A stretch of DNA of 64,000 nt from Serinicoccus marinus DSM 15273 (GCF_008386315.1 NZ_CP043808.1:186001-250000); one strand, 5' to 3'; positions 9,048 through 17,936 are shown, counted from the first letter of the stretch. The notes: generated by a model from the letters alone, not told the origin. Numbers and translations: made by a program.

Positions 9048-10451
9048 GTGATCGAGGCGGTCGAGCGCTGGTTCGGCGTCGACGAGGGCTGGCGACGGCC
9101 GACGCCAGGCCCGCAGGAGCGCCGCGCCGACCTGTGGTGGGCCCTGCTCGCGCTCGTCGTCATCGCGATCGGTGAGGAGCTCACCCGGTCGGTGGGCATG
9201 CTCGAGGAGGAGCGGGGCGGGGCGTGGGCGCAGTACGCCGGCATCCTGAGCCTCGTCGCCATGGTGGCCGTCCGCCGACGCTTCCCGGTCGCGGTGGCCC
9301 TGCTGGGGGGCACCCACATGATCGTCATGTCCCTGGTGATGCCGGCGACCATGTCGCAGCTGCCGGTGCAGATGACCTACTTCCTGCTCATCTTCTCGGG
9401 GATGGCCTGGGCCCGGAACCGTCGGGCCCTCGTGCTGGCGATCGGCGTCGTGCTCGTGCAGCTCGTGCTGCTCTTCGCCTGGTCCTACGCGCTGGGCTCG
9501 GGGCTGGACGAGATCCGCAGCAACCTGGGCGAGCGGGACGTCGAGCAGGTCGGACCGATCCCGCCGCTGGTCGCGATCGTGCTCTTCTCGGTGCTCGGCA
9601 ACGTCATCTTCTTCGGCTTCGCGATCGGGCTCGGCCAGGTCGCGTGGCGCGGGGCGCTGCGGCAGGCCCAGGTGCAGGACCAGGCCCGGACGATCCGCGA
9701 GCAGACCGCGCAGCTCACCGACCAGGCGGTCGTCGCCGAGCGGCTGCGGATCGCCCGCGAGCTGCACGACGTCGTGGCCCACCACGTCTCGGTGATGGGC
9801 GTCCAGGCGGCCGCGGCCCGACGGGTCATGGAGCGTGACCCCGCTGCCGCGCGCACCGCGCTCGGCGCCATCGAGCAGGCCTCACGCGACGGCGTGGGCC
9901 AGATGCGGGACCTGCTCGGCACGCTGCGCACCGGCGAGGACACGGAGTCGACCACCGGGGCGGGCCGCGCCCCGCAGCCGACCCTGGCCGCGCTGCCCGC
10001 CCTGGTCGAGCAGGCCACGACACCCACCTGCGCGGTCACCGCCGAGGTCGTCGAGTCGGTGCCCGGCGCCGCGGGCCGGGTGCCGCCGCCGGTCCAGCTG
10101 ACGGCATACCGGATCGTGCAGGAGGCCCTGGCCAACGTGCGCCGCCACTCGACCGCGCGGCACGCCCGGGTCGCGGTGCGGGTCGACGAGGCCGCGGGGA
10201 CGATCGAGGTCGAGGTGGTCGACGACGGGTCGCCGCGACCTGGCACGTCCGGCACCGGCCTCGGGCTGCGGGGTATGCGCGAGCGCGCCCAGCACCTCGG
10301 CGGCGGTGTCGAGGTGGGTCGCCGCCAGGGCGGCCCCGGGTGGCGGGTCCGCGTCTGGCTGCCGTTGGACGGGCACCGCCCGGCGGGCGGCACCGATGCC
10401 GCGACGGAGGCCACGGCCGCAGCTCCGACGCGTGAGAGCGTGGGGCCGTGA
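9048..10451 (+). CDS. Two-component sensor histidine kinase (HisKA_3 type)
   Basis: This 467-residue kinase has several N-terminal transmembrane segments (about residues 28-190), then the dimerisation/phosphoacceptor motif RLRIARELHDVVAHHVSVMG with the phosphorylated His at about residue 240. The HATPase domain follows, with YRIVQEALANVRRHS, VEVVDDGS and GTGLGLRGMRERA. It belongs to the NarL-type signalling family. The GTG start has a ribosome site GAGGGAG upstream. The stop overlaps the response-regulator start by 4 bases (GTGA). The signal sensed cannot be told. Confidence 0.93.
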   Translation: MIEAVERWFGVDEGWRRPTPGPQERRADLWWALLALVVIAIGEELTRSVGMLEEERGGAWAQYAGILSLVAMVAVRRRFPVAVALLGGTHMIVMSLVMPATMSQLPVQMTYFLLIFSGMAWARNRRALVLAIGVVLVQLVLLFAWSYALGSGLDEIRSNLGERDVEQVGPIPPLVAIVLFSVLGNVIFFGFAIGLGQVAWRGALRQAQVQDQARTIREQTAQLTDQAVVAERLRIARELHDVVAHHVSVMGVQAAAARRVMERDPAAARTALGAIEQASRDGVGQMRDLLGTLRTGEDTESTTGAGRAPQPTLAALPALVEQATTPTCAVTAEVVESVPGAAGRVPPPVQLTAYRIVQEALANVRRHSTARHARVAVRVDEAAGTIEVEVVDDGSPRPGTSGTGLGLRGMRERAQHLGGGVEVGRRQGGPGWRVRVWLPLDGHRPAGGTDAATEATAAAPTRESVGP

Positions 10452-11149
10452 ACCCGCTGCGCCTCCTCCTCGTCGACGACCAGCCGCTGCTGCTCCAGGG
10501 CTTCGCGATGATCCTGTCGACCGAGCCCGACATCGAGGTCGTGGCCCAGGTGACCGACGGGCTTCAGGCGGTCGACGCCGTCGCGCAGCACCGCCCGGAC
10601 GTCGTCCTCATGGACGTGCAGATGCCCGTCCTGGACGGCATCGAGGCGACGCGCCGGATCGTGGCGGACCACCCCGAGGTGCGGGTGGTCATCCTCACCA
10701 CCTTCGACCGGGACGACTACCTCTTCGACGCGCTGCAGGCGGGTGCGAGCGGCTTCTTGCTCAAGAACGCCGACGCGGACGACCTGGTCGACGCGGTCCG
10801 CGCCGCGGCCGAGGGGCACGCCCTGCTCGCCCCCGAGGTGACGATGCGGGTCATCAGCCGGATGGCGACCGGTGACGGCCCGCCGTCGGCGCTCGACCCC
10901 GCGCCGGCCGACGGCGAGGCCCTGCCCGAGCTGACCGGTCGGGAGCGGGAGGTGCTGCGGATGATGGCCCGTGGCCTGTCGAACGCCGAGATCGCCGCCG
11001 AGGCCTTCGTCAGCGAGGCGACCGTGAAGACCCACGTCTCCAACGTCCTGGCCAAGCTCGTCGTGCGCGACCGGGTGCAGGCGGTCATCGCCGCCTACGA
11101 GGCCGGGCTCGTGCGGCCGGGCGAGGCAGGGACGGACCTCGCAGGCTGA
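10448..11149 (+). CDS. Response regulator, NarL/LuxR family
   Basis: This 233-residue protein has a receiver domain (LLVDDQPLLLQGFAMIL; phosphoacceptor Asp56 in VVLMDVQMPVLDG; Thr in VVILTTFDRDDYLFDALQAGASGFLLKNA) and a C-terminal LuxR-type HTH (LTGREREVLRMMARGLSNAEIA...TVKTHVSNVLAKL). It is the partner of the kinase encoded 4 bases upstream. The next genes encode an ABC exporter that is a plausible target, which is inferred from adjacency only. Confidence 0.95.
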   Translation: MNPLRLLLVDDQPLLLQGFAMILSTEPDIEVVAQVTDGLQAVDAVAQHRPDVVLMDVQMPVLDGIEATRRIVADHPEVRVVILTTFDRDDYLFDALQAGASGFLLKNADADDLVDAVRAAAEGHALLAPEVTMRVISRMATGDGPPSALDPAPADGEALPELTGREREVLRMMARGLSNAEIAAEAFVSEATVKTHVSNVLAKLVVRDRVQAVIAAYEAGLVRPGEAGTDLAG

Positions 11150-11283
11150 CCTCCTCCGCCCTGAGGATGAGGCGACAATCGGCGGCTCGGCCGATGCCGG
11201 GGACCGGCGAGGCCGCCTAGCGTGGAGGCATACCGACCGGCCCGCGCACGCGGGAGCCGGCCCACCCTTCGAGAGGACACCAG

Positions 11284-12168
11284 GTGCTGGAACTCGACAG
11301 CCTGACCCGGGCCTACGGCGACCACCTCGCCGTGGACGAGGTCAGCTTCACCGTGCCGCAGGGCCGCATGGTCGGCTTCGTCGGCGGCAACGGCGCCGGC
11401 AAGACGACGACGATGCGCATGGTCATGGGCGTGCTTGCCCCCAGCGCCGGTCAGGTGCGGTGGGACGGCTCCCCGCTGACCCGGGAGGACCGGGTGCGCT
11501 TCGGCTACATGCCCGAGGAGCGTGGCCTCTACCCCAAGCAGCCGGTCCTCGCCCAGCTCACCTACCTCGGGCAGCTGCACGGCATGAGCGCCGACCAGGC
11601 GCGCGACCGCTCGCAGGACCTGCTCACCCGCTTCGGCCTGGGCGAGCGGCTGAAGAGCAAGGTGGAGGAGCTCTCGCTCGGCAACCAGCAGCGGGCGCAG
11701 ATCATCGCCTCGGTCCTCGGCGACCCCAAGCTGCTCGTGCTCGACGAGCCCTTCAGCGGGCTCGACCCGGCCGCGGTCGACCAGATGAGCGAGCTGCTGC
11801 GCGAGCACACGTCCTCCGGCGTGCCCGTGCTCTTCTCCTCCCACCAGCTCGACCTCGTGGACCGGCTCTGCGACTCCATCGTCGTGCTGCACGGCGGCCG
11901 GGTGGTCGCCGAGGGCAGCTCGGAGCAGCTGCGTGCCAGCGCCCCGCTGCGCTACCGCCTCACCATGGCCGGGGACACCGGCTGGGTGCGGGGTATGCCC
12001 GGTGTCGAGGTCATCGACCTCGACGGGCCGAGCGTGCTGGTCCAGCCGCAGGACGAGCAGGTGGCTGAGCGGCTGCTCGCCGATGCCGTGGGCCGCGGCA
12101 CCGTCCGCGAGTTCAGCCGCATCCGCCCGACCCTGTCCGAGATCTACCGAGAGGTGGCCGTCGCATGA
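11284..12168 (+). CDS. ABC transporter ATP-binding protein (NatA-like)
   Basis: This 294-residue ATPase shows Walker A GGNGAGKTTTMRMVMG, Q-loop and YMPEERGLYPKQPV, signature LSLGNQQRAQIIAS (a variant of LSGGQ), Walker B LLVLDEPFSGLDP and the switch His in LFSSHQLD. The C-terminal DUF4162-like extension is typical of NatA-type exporters. The GTG start at 11284 follows a 134-bp gap with TAGCGT near 11219. It forms a pair with the overlapping permease gene. The substrate is unknown; sodium or small-molecule export is the usual annotation for this type. Confidence 0.92.
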   Translation: MLELDSLTRAYGDHLAVDEVSFTVPQGRMVGFVGGNGAGKTTTMRMVMGVLAPSAGQVRWDGSPLTREDRVRFGYMPEERGLYPKQPVLAQLTYLGQLHGMSADQARDRSQDLLTRFGLGERLKSKVEELSLGNQQRAQIIASVLGDPKLLVLDEPFSGLDPAAVDQMSELLREHTSSGVPVLFSSHQLDLVDRLCDSIVVLHGGRVVAEGSSEQLRASAPLRYRLTMAGDTGWVRGMPGVEVIDLDGPSVLVQPQDEQVAERLLADAVGRGTVREFSRIRPTLSEIYREVAVA

Positions 12169-13349
12169 GCACCACGACCGCACCCTGGATCCTCGTCGCC
12201 GCACGGGAGATCAGGGTCAAGCTGACCGACAAGAACTTCCTCATCGGCACCGGCCTCACGCTCGTGCTGCTGCTCGCGGCGATGTTCGTGCCCGCGCTCA
12301 TCGGCGGAGGCTCCGCCTCCTACGACGTCGCGGTGACCGACGACGCGGCCTCCGGTGTCGTCGCCCAGGCAGAGCAGTCGCTGCAGGCCACCGACGAGGA
12401 GGCCGAGATCACCCTGGTCGAGGTGGCAGACCGCGCCGCCGCGGAGACCACCGTGCAGGAGGGCGACGCCGACGCGGCACTGGTCGGCGAGCCCGGAGCC
12501 TGGGAGCTGCTGCACGAGGGCGGCGCGCCGACACAGCTCGACGGCGCGCTGACCGAGGCGGTCCGCACCACGGCCCTGGCGACCAATGCCGAGGCGGCCG
12601 GCACCTCGGTGGCCGACCTGACCTCCGGCAGCGAGCTCGCCCAGGTCGACCTCGCGGAGGAGGACGAGGGGGCGATGAGCGGCCCGCTCGCCTACATCCT
12701 CGGCTTCGCCTTCGCCATGCTGTTCTACTTCGCCGCCCTGATGTTCGGCATGCAGATCGCCAACAGCGTCGTGGAGGAGAAGCAGTCTCGGATCATCGAG
12801 ATCCTCGCGGCCAAGATCCCGACGCGCCAGCTGCTCATGGGCAAGGTGCTGGGCAACACGGTGCTGGCCTTCGGGCAGCTTGCGCTCATCACCGCCGTCA
12901 GCCTCGTCGGGCTGACCTTCGTCGACCTCGACGTCGCGCTGCCCGGACTCACCCAGGCCATCCTGTGGTACCTCCCGTTCTTCCTCGTCGGCTTTCTCGC
13001 GCTGGCCTGCGTCTGGGCGGCGGCCGGTGCGCTGGCGTCGCGGACCGAGGACTTGCAGCAGACGACGATGCCGCTGACGATGGTGCTCGTCGTGCTCTTC
13101 ATCGTCGGGATCAACCTGGACGGGCGTTGGCAGCAGATCTTCTCCTTCGTCCCGGTCGCCTCGACCTTCGTCATGCCGGTCCGGATCATCGAGGGCGACA
13201 CCGCGCTGTGGGAGCCGGCCCTCGCGCTGCTCCTGGCCCTCGCCTTCTGCGGGGTGACCATCGCGCTGGGGGCGCGGCTCTACGAGCGGGCGCTGCTGCA
13301 CACCTCCGGCAGCCTGTCGTGGCGCAAGGCGATGTCGCTCCAGGACTGA
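12165..13349 (+). CDS. ABC-2 type permease (NatB-like)
   Basis: This 394-residue permease has an N-terminal transmembrane helix (FLIGTGLTLVLLLAAMFVPALI), a large extracytoplasmic acidic domain of about 130 residues, and a C-terminal bundle with AYILGFAFAMLFYFAALMFGMQIANSVVEEKQSRIIEILAAKIP, the hallmark of NatB/YhaP-type ABC-2 permeases. The start overlaps the ATPase stop by 4 bases (ATGA). It is the last gene before the low-GC island, and the left 14-bp direct repeat begins 6 bp after its stop. Confidence 0.9.
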   Translation: MSTTTAPWILVAAREIRVKLTDKNFLIGTGLTLVLLLAAMFVPALIGGGSASYDVAVTDDAASGVVAQAEQSLQATDEEAEITLVEVADRAAAETTVQEGDADAALVGEPGAWELLHEGGAPTQLDGALTEAVRTTALATNAEAAGTSVADLTSGSELAQVDLAEEDEGAMSGPLAYILGFAFAMLFYFAALMFGMQIANSVVEEKQSRIIEILAAKIPTRQLLMGKVLGNTVLAFGQLALITAVSLVGLTFVDLDVALPGLTQAILWYLPFFLVGFLALACVWAAAGALASRTEDLQQTTMPLTMVLVVLFIVGINLDGRWQQIFSFVPVASTFVMPVRIIEGDTALWEPALALLLALAFCGVTIALGARLYERALLHTSGSLSWRKAMSLQD

Positions 13350-13354
13350 GGGCA

Positions 13355-13368
13355 TCGCTAGGCTGGAG
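13355..13368 (+). repeat. Left 14-bp direct repeat of low-GC island
   Basis: TCGCTAGGCTGGAG is identical to 15543-15556. The right copy contains TAGGCT, the -10 box of the HAD phosphatase gene. The left copy sits just after the ABC permease stop, where that promoter would lie if the intervening 2.2 kb were removed. This is the expected footprint of an insertion with target duplication or of site-specific integration. Confidence 0.75.
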
Positions 13369-13521
13369 ACGTCCCCGGGTGGCGGCGTGGTCAGCATGTA
13401 GAAGCGCCGAAGTGCTCCCTGAGCAGGGAAGACCTGGACTGGTCTGAAGTCCCAGGTCGCCCAGCAGGCAAGCCTCAGTCAGTGGAGGCGACGCCGTGGT
13501 CGTCGGGGTTGTCCGCTTCTA

Positions 13522-13790
13522 GTGATGATGTGCGCGGGGTCGAGCACGCGGGCGGTGGGAGGGCTGCGCCTGCCGGCGGAGCGGACTGATCTGACAGCGC
13601 AACTGTCGTCGCCGATGGCTCGCCGTCAGTTCGTGCCGGTCCAGGACCGACGCCGGGTCCTGGGCGACGTCGTGGTGATACTCCCCGACGGCGGGGGGAG
13701 GCGAGCGACAACATCCACATGCTGCGCCACCAGGGCGGTGTGCGGGGGGTGGTCGCCTTACCACCTACGGGGCGGGCCCTGAAGATCGCG
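13522..13790 (+). pseudogene. Decayed transposase fragment, probably IS1380-like N-terminus
   Basis: The translated stretch GGLRLPAERTDLTAQLSS...RRVLGDVVVILPDGG, and after a frameshift near 13690 SDNIHMLRHQGGVRGVVALPPTGRALK, follows the pattern of the N-terminal part of IS1380-family transposases. That pattern is a hydrophobic VL-D-AV-AL-ADGG box, then LR-Q--L-G-VAS--T-WR. There is no catalytic domain and no recognisable terminal inverted repeats. It is the only feature in the 553-bp gap 13350-13902. Family assignment rests on pattern memory, so it is tentative. Confidence 0.5.
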
Positions 13791-13857
13791 GGCCGCGTCG
13801 CGCACGGTCCTCGATGCCCCTGGCCCTGATAGAAGTCAAGATTCTGCAAAGTCTCCT

Positions 13858-13870
13858 TGAAAGACTTTCA
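13858..13870 (+). promoter_or_regulatory. Palindrome in promoter of the phospholipase-like gene
   Basis: TGAAAGACTTTCA is a perfect 13-bp palindrome (6-bp arms) ending at 13870. It overlaps a candidate -35 (TTTCAC, 13866-13871), with TAGTGT at 13890-13895 as the -10 and 7 nt to the ATG. It could bind a dimeric regulator. No cognate regulator is encoded in the island. Confidence 0.4.
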
Positions 13871-13902
13871 CCGCTCCTCACTCGCTGTCTAGTGTTCTAT
13901 AC

Positions 13903-14835
13903 ATGGGTAATCGAAACGGACACGCCGAAGGCACGCCAGGGGCAGCACGCCGATTCAAGGCATGGTCCCTATCCTCGGCTACTGCTCTTGGCCTAGCCTC
14001 CATCGTCGGGGCAGGGGCCGCTCTTCCTGCTGTTGCGTCCCCGAACTCAACGGCGACCAACACTTCAACCGAAACCGAGCGCACCGAGGCGGAGAAGCCT
14101 CAGAGCACGACCATCAAGGTTGCCGAAGGGGCCAGTGGAAGTCAGGTCGTCGTGCTGGACAGCGCGCGCTCCAAGATCTCACGGAAGCTGAATATTCCTG
14201 ACGGACACAGGCTGATCCCCGGTCGAGAAGACGGTGGCTATACACTCCTGAGTGGCGATGGCGAGAGCGTAGCCACTATCGCTGCTGGTGATGCCTATCT
14301 CGACGACGGTTCTCAGCTCAACTCTTCGACTGAACTTCGAGGCAACCACCTTGTTCAGACTTTCGACGTACAGGCTGAGGTCAGCGAGCGCATCTACGTT
14401 TTCGCGCCAGTCGAACGTACCGGTGTCCATGCATCGGCAGACGAGGAGTCCAATTCAGATATTATAGAACTTCTTGAGTCGGACAAGACGGGACCCGACT
14501 TCCAGCAGATGGCCGTTATCACCGTTCCATCGAGGTACGTCTACGACTTGAGTCACCCACAGAAAGGGCTCCACGACTGGTGCCCCAAGTCTCCCGATGG
14601 GTACTACAATGGTGTCAAGACAGTCTACTACTGGGGCCCTTGCGCGAGGCACGACTTGGCGTATGACGACGCCAATCGCAGAGTCCTGTGGGCAGACGAC
14701 CTACTGGGGGATCACGTCGCCACGAACTGCAAGCACTATCTCGCGTCCTGGGACTGGAATCGCTACGCTTGCATCCAGCAAGGTACCGCAATGGAGGCAG
14801 TCGTTACTGGCTTGACGTACTATGAGTTGGTCTAG
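13903..14835 (+). CDS. Secreted phospholipase A2-like protein
   Basis: This 310-residue protein has a long signal peptide (residues about 17-46, SATALGLASIVGAGAALPAVAS). A Thr/Glu-rich spacer and a region of about 120 residues of unknown type follow (residues 70-190). The C-terminal domain (about 215-310) carries WGPCARHDLAYDDANRR: His250-Asp251 match the catalytic His and Ca-binding Asp of prokaryotic phospholipase A2 (PF09056). ADDLLGDHVATNCKHY resembles the following Asp-containing helix. Cys227, 247, 276 and 290 could form two disulfides. GC content is visibly lower than in the flanks. The 3' end overlaps the next gene by 14 bp. Activity is inferred, not shown. Confidence 0.72.
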   Translation: MGNRNGHAEGTPGAARRFKAWSLSSATALGLASIVGAGAALPAVASPNSTATNTSTETERTEAEKPQSTTIKVAEGASGSQVVVLDSARSKISRKLNIPDGHRLIPGREDGGYTLLSGDGESVATIAAGDAYLDDGSQLNSSTELRGNHLVQTFDVQAEVSERIYVFAPVERTGVHASADEESNSDIIELLESDKTGPDFQQMAVITVPSRYVYDLSHPQKGLHDWCPKSPDGYYNGVKTVYYWGPCARHDLAYDDANRRVLWADDLLGDHVATNCKHYLASWDWNRYACIQQGTAMEAVVTGLTYYELV

Positions 14836-15382
14836 GGCTGAACCTAGGCGCAGCGATTTCAAAACACCTGGTCCCTCGTCGGTAAGTTCATTATTTTTCC
14901 GTACTTGGGCAGACGAGGCGAATGGCGAAGTATCACGGCGTGAACAGAAAGTGGGTAGCCAAGTGGAAACATCCGCTAGGGTGCACTCGGGATGGGTTCT
15001 TAGTTTCGCCATTCTAGCTGTGATTGGAACGGTTTGGTTCGCTCTCGAATCGTGGGAGGGGTCTCGGGCGGTAGCTGCTGGGCTGACGGCCGGAGGCTCC
15101 GCAGGTCTCTTGGTCGTCGGAGGTTCCCTGCCCAGGCAAAACCTTTGGTGGGCGCCGTCCGTATTGGCCTTCGGAGTAACGGCCCAGTGGGTGCATATTC
15201 TCTACTCCAAGATTGCCGAGAGCGCATCCCCAGACTCAACACTAGGTGGCTCAGGAACAGATCTTCTGGTCCTGGGTTTTGCGGCTATGTGGATAGCCGG
15301 CCTGGTATTGAGCGTTATTTACTACTTCAGAAAAGTGCGCCTTCGTGATGAACCGGAGGGCAAGCGATCTCTGGCACCTTGA
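14822..15382 (+). CDS. Small 4-TM membrane protein, possible partner/immunity protein
   Basis: This protein has up to 186 residues and no recognised family. It has four hydrophobic segments: WVLSFAILAVIGTVWFAL, AVAAGLTAGGSAGLLVVGG, WWAPSVLAFGVTAQWVHILY and LLVLGFAAMWIAGLVLSVIYYF. The ATG at 14822 overlaps the phospholipase-like gene but has no clear ribosome site. In-frame GTG codons at 14951 and 14963, just before the first helix, are alternatives giving about 140 residues. Base composition is low-GC like its upstream partner. Close coupling to a secreted enzyme suggests transport, anchoring or self-protection, which is inference only. Confidence 0.6.
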   Translation: MSWSRAEPRRSDFKTPGPSSVSSLFFRTWADEANGEVSRREQKVGSQVETSARVHSGWVLSFAILAVIGTVWFALESWEGSRAVAAGLTAGGSAGLLVVGGSLPRQNLWWAPSVLAFGVTAQWVHILYSKIAESASPDSTLGGSGTDLLVLGFAAMWIAGLVLSVIYYFRKVRLRDEPEGKRSLAP

Positions 15383-15542
15383 TAATGAGATCGTGGAGCA
15401 GGGTACCGTCCGGTGGTGTCCCAGGGTGATTGGCAAGAGACGGGCCCGCGTGATTGAGCCGATGGATGTTGTCCACTGGATCGTCTCGTGATTGCCCAGG
15501 GACTTGCTGCCGGCGGTGGGGCAGGACTGTGACGGGTCACCC

Positions 15543-15556
15543 TCGCTAGGCTGGAG
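15543..15556 (+). repeat. Right 14-bp direct repeat of low-GC island; contains HAD gene -10 box
   Basis: TCGCTAGGCTGGAG is identical to 13355-13368. TAGGCT at 15547-15552 lies 6 nt before the GTG start at 15559, so this copy is the functional promoter. The 176-bp stretch 15383-15558 before it holds no recognised gene. It contains GTGACGGGTCAC, a 12-bp near-palindrome, beside the repeat. Confidence 0.75.
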
Positions 15557-15558
15557 GG

Positions 15559-16394
15559 GTGACTGCCTCCGCCGAACCGGCCGCCGCCCCGCTGCTCGTC
15601 GCGCTGGACGTCGACGGGACGATCGTCAACCACGACGGACACCTGTCGCCGCGCGTGCGGGAGGCGGTAGCGGCGCTGGACGACCTGCCGCACGTGACCG
15701 TCGTGATCGCCACCGGGCGGTCGGTCATCTCGACCCTGCCGTCATGGAGGCGCTGCGGCTCATGACGCCGGAGCGCCCCGCGGTCTGCTCCAACGGCGCG
15801 GTGACCGTGGCGGTCGCACCGGAGCAGGCCGAGGGCTTCGAGATCGTCGACCAGGTCACCTTCGACCCGGCCCCGGCCATCGCCCTCATCCGCACCCACC
15901 TGCCCACCGCGCTGATCGCGGTCGAGGAGATCGGGGTGGGCTTCAAGGTGAGCACCCCCTTCCCCGAGGGCGAGCTGTGGGGCGAGGAGATCGAGGTGCC
16001 GGTGGAGGAGCTCACCGCGCGGCCCGCGACCCGGGTGACCTTCCGCGAGCCCAACCTGACCACGGAGGACTTCACCTCCCTCGTGGAGCGGATCGGGCTG
16101 CATGGGGTGTCCTACGCCGTCGGCTACAGCGCCTGGCTCGACCTCGCGCCCGAGGGCGTGTCCAAGGCCTCCGCGCTGGAGCAGGTGCGGCGCCGCCTCG
16201 AGGTCGAGCCGCACCGCACCGTCGCGGTCGGGGACCAGCGCAACGACCTCGAGATGCTGCACTGGGCGGCTGTCGGGTATGCCATGGGCCAGGCGCCCGA
16301 GGAGGTCCTGCGGATCGCCGACCGCACCACCGGCGCCGTGGAGGAGGACGGCCTCGCCGACGCGCTCGCCGAGGTGCTGGACGAGCTCGCGTGA
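15559..16394 (+). CDS. HAD-superfamily (Cof-type) phosphatase, 1-base deletion
   Basis: The N-terminus has LLVALDVDGTIVNHDGHLSPRV (HAD motif I, Asp nucleophile in DVDGT) and VVIATGRS (motif II). After a frame change near 15740 the rest reads VMEALRLM...VCSNGAV, a cap region, then VSKASALEQV and VAVGDQRNDLEMLHWA (motif IV). The sequence ACCCTGCCGTCATGG needs one more G (CCG GTC ATG) to give TLPVMEALRL. The corrected protein has about 278 residues, normal for Cof-type sugar-phosphate or nucleotide phosphatases. The stop overlaps the next gene by 4 bases. Confidence 0.88.
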
Positions 16395-17195
16395 GCGATC
16401 CGCTCCTCATCACCTCGCCGGCCAACGCGCGGCTCAAGGCGGTTGCCGGGCTGCGGCGGCGCCGGGTGCGGGACCGGGAGCGGCGCACCCTCGTCGAGGG
16501 TCACGACGAGCTGAGCCTGGCGCTGGACGCGGGCGTGGTGCCGGAGCTGCTCCTGCTGTCCCCCGAGCTCGCACCCCCCGGTGCGGTGGCGGCGCTGACC
16601 GACCGGGTGGCCGGCGGGCCGACCGAGGTCGTCCACGCCACGCGCGCCGCCTTCGAGAAGACGGCCTACCGCGAGGGCCCTGACGGGGTGCTCGCGGTCG
16701 TGCAGGCCGCGTGGGGCGGACCCGAGGACCTGACGCTGCCCCGGAGACGCGCTCGTGCTCGTCGGCGAGGGCATCGAGAAGCCCGGCAACCTCGGGGCCA
16801 TGCTGCGCACCGCTGACGCCGCCGGGGTGGACGCGGTCCTCGCGGCCGACCCGGTGACCGACTGGGGCAACCCCAACACCGTGCGCGCCTCCAAGGGCAC
16901 CGTCTTCTCGGTCCCGGTCGCCGCGGACGGGACCACGGCGACGCTGGACTGGCTGGAGGGCCACGGCATACCGGTCGTCGCGGCGACCCCGGAGGCCGAC
17001 CTGGCGCACACCGAGGTCGACTACCGCGGGCCGGTGGCGATCGCCGTGGGGACGGAGCAGACCGGTCTCACCGACGAGGTGCTGCGGCGCGCGGCATACC
17101 GGGTGCGAATCCCGATGGTGGGGCGCGCGAACTCGCTCAACGTCGCCACCTCCGCGGCGATCCTCGTCTACGAGGCGGTCCGGCAGCGGGGCTGA
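16391..17195 (+). CDS. SpoU/TrmH-family RNA 2'-O-methyltransferase, 1-base insertion
   Basis: The N-terminal substrate-binding domain (SDPLLITSPANARLKAVAGLRRRRVRDRERRTLVEGHDEL) is followed by the knotted SPOUT domain: LVGEGIEKPGNLGAMLRTADAAG, IAVGTEQTGLTDEVL and IPMVGRANSLNVATSAAILVYEA, the three SpoU motifs. It methylates a ribose in rRNA or tRNA using S-adenosylmethionine. The two halves lie in different frames. Removing one C from the CCCC run near 16740 gives LPGDALVLVGEG and a protein of about 267 residues. The GTG start overlaps the HAD stop (GTGA), so the two are co-transcribed. Confidence 0.9.
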
Positions 17196-17238
17196 GGCGA
17201 TGACAACCGGGGATCAGGCGTGTGCCACGATGAGGGTC

Positions 17239-17886
17239 ATGCGGATCGACCACGTGAGTTATGCGGCTGGACCGGAGGGACTGCAGGCCACGGCGGAGCG
17301 CCTGGCGGAGCAGCTCGGGGTCAGCCCGCACGACGGCGGGGTGCACCCGCGGTTCGGCACCCGCAACGTGGTCATCCCGCTCGCCGACGAGCGCTACGTC
17401 GAGGTCGTCGAGGTGCTCGACCACCCTGCCTCCGACAAGGCCCCCTTCGGGCAGGCCGTGCGTGCCCGCTCCGAGAACGGCGGCGGCTGGATGGCGTGGG
17501 TGGTCGCGGTCGAGGACCTCTCCGTGGTCGAGGAGCGGCTCGGTCGGTCGTCGGTGGAGGGGCACCGGCACACGCCGGAGGGCGTCGAGCTGCAGTGGCG
17601 TCAGATCGGGGTGCTCAACGTCATCGACCACGGCAACCGGCCGTTCTTCGTGCGCTGGGAGTCGGCGCCGGAGCACCACCCCTCCCGGCTGGAGGAGAGC
17701 ACGACCCGCCTGACCGGCCTGACCGTCGGCGGCGACGTGCCCGAGGTCCGCGACTGGCTCGGGCTCGCCGACGCGCCGCAGGGCGAGTTCGAGAGCGACA
17801 TCGAGTTCGGCTTCCTCGAGGACGACGACTGCCCGTGCCTCACCGAGGTCACCTTCTCCACACCGCGGGGCAGCGTCACCATCTGA
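17239..17886 (+). CDS. VOC-superfamily (glyoxalase-like) protein
   Basis: This 215-residue protein begins MRIDHVSYAAGPEGLQATAERLAEQLG, the opening of a glyoxalase-like domain (PF13468 type). It contains GGVHPRFGTRNVVIPLADERYVEVVEVLDHP and a second half with ALGRS-like repeats. No specific substrate can be named. An ATG at 17230 (MRVMRIDH...) is an alternative start. It ends 114 bp before the convergent copA, with a long hairpin between. Confidence 0.78.
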   Translation: MRIDHVSYAAGPEGLQATAERLAEQLGVSPHDGGVHPRFGTRNVVIPLADERYVEVVEVLDHPASDKAPFGQAVRARSENGGGWMAWVVAVEDLSVVEERLGRSSVEGHRHTPEGVELQWRQIGVLNVIDHGNRPFFVRWESAPEHHPSRLEESTTRLTGLTVGGDVPEVRDWLGLADAPQGEFESDIEFGFLEDDDCPCLTEVTFSTPRGSVTI

Positions 17887-17936
17887 CGTCCCGGCTGCTG
17901 CGGCCCCGCGGCCTGACGACACGCATACCTGTGCAG

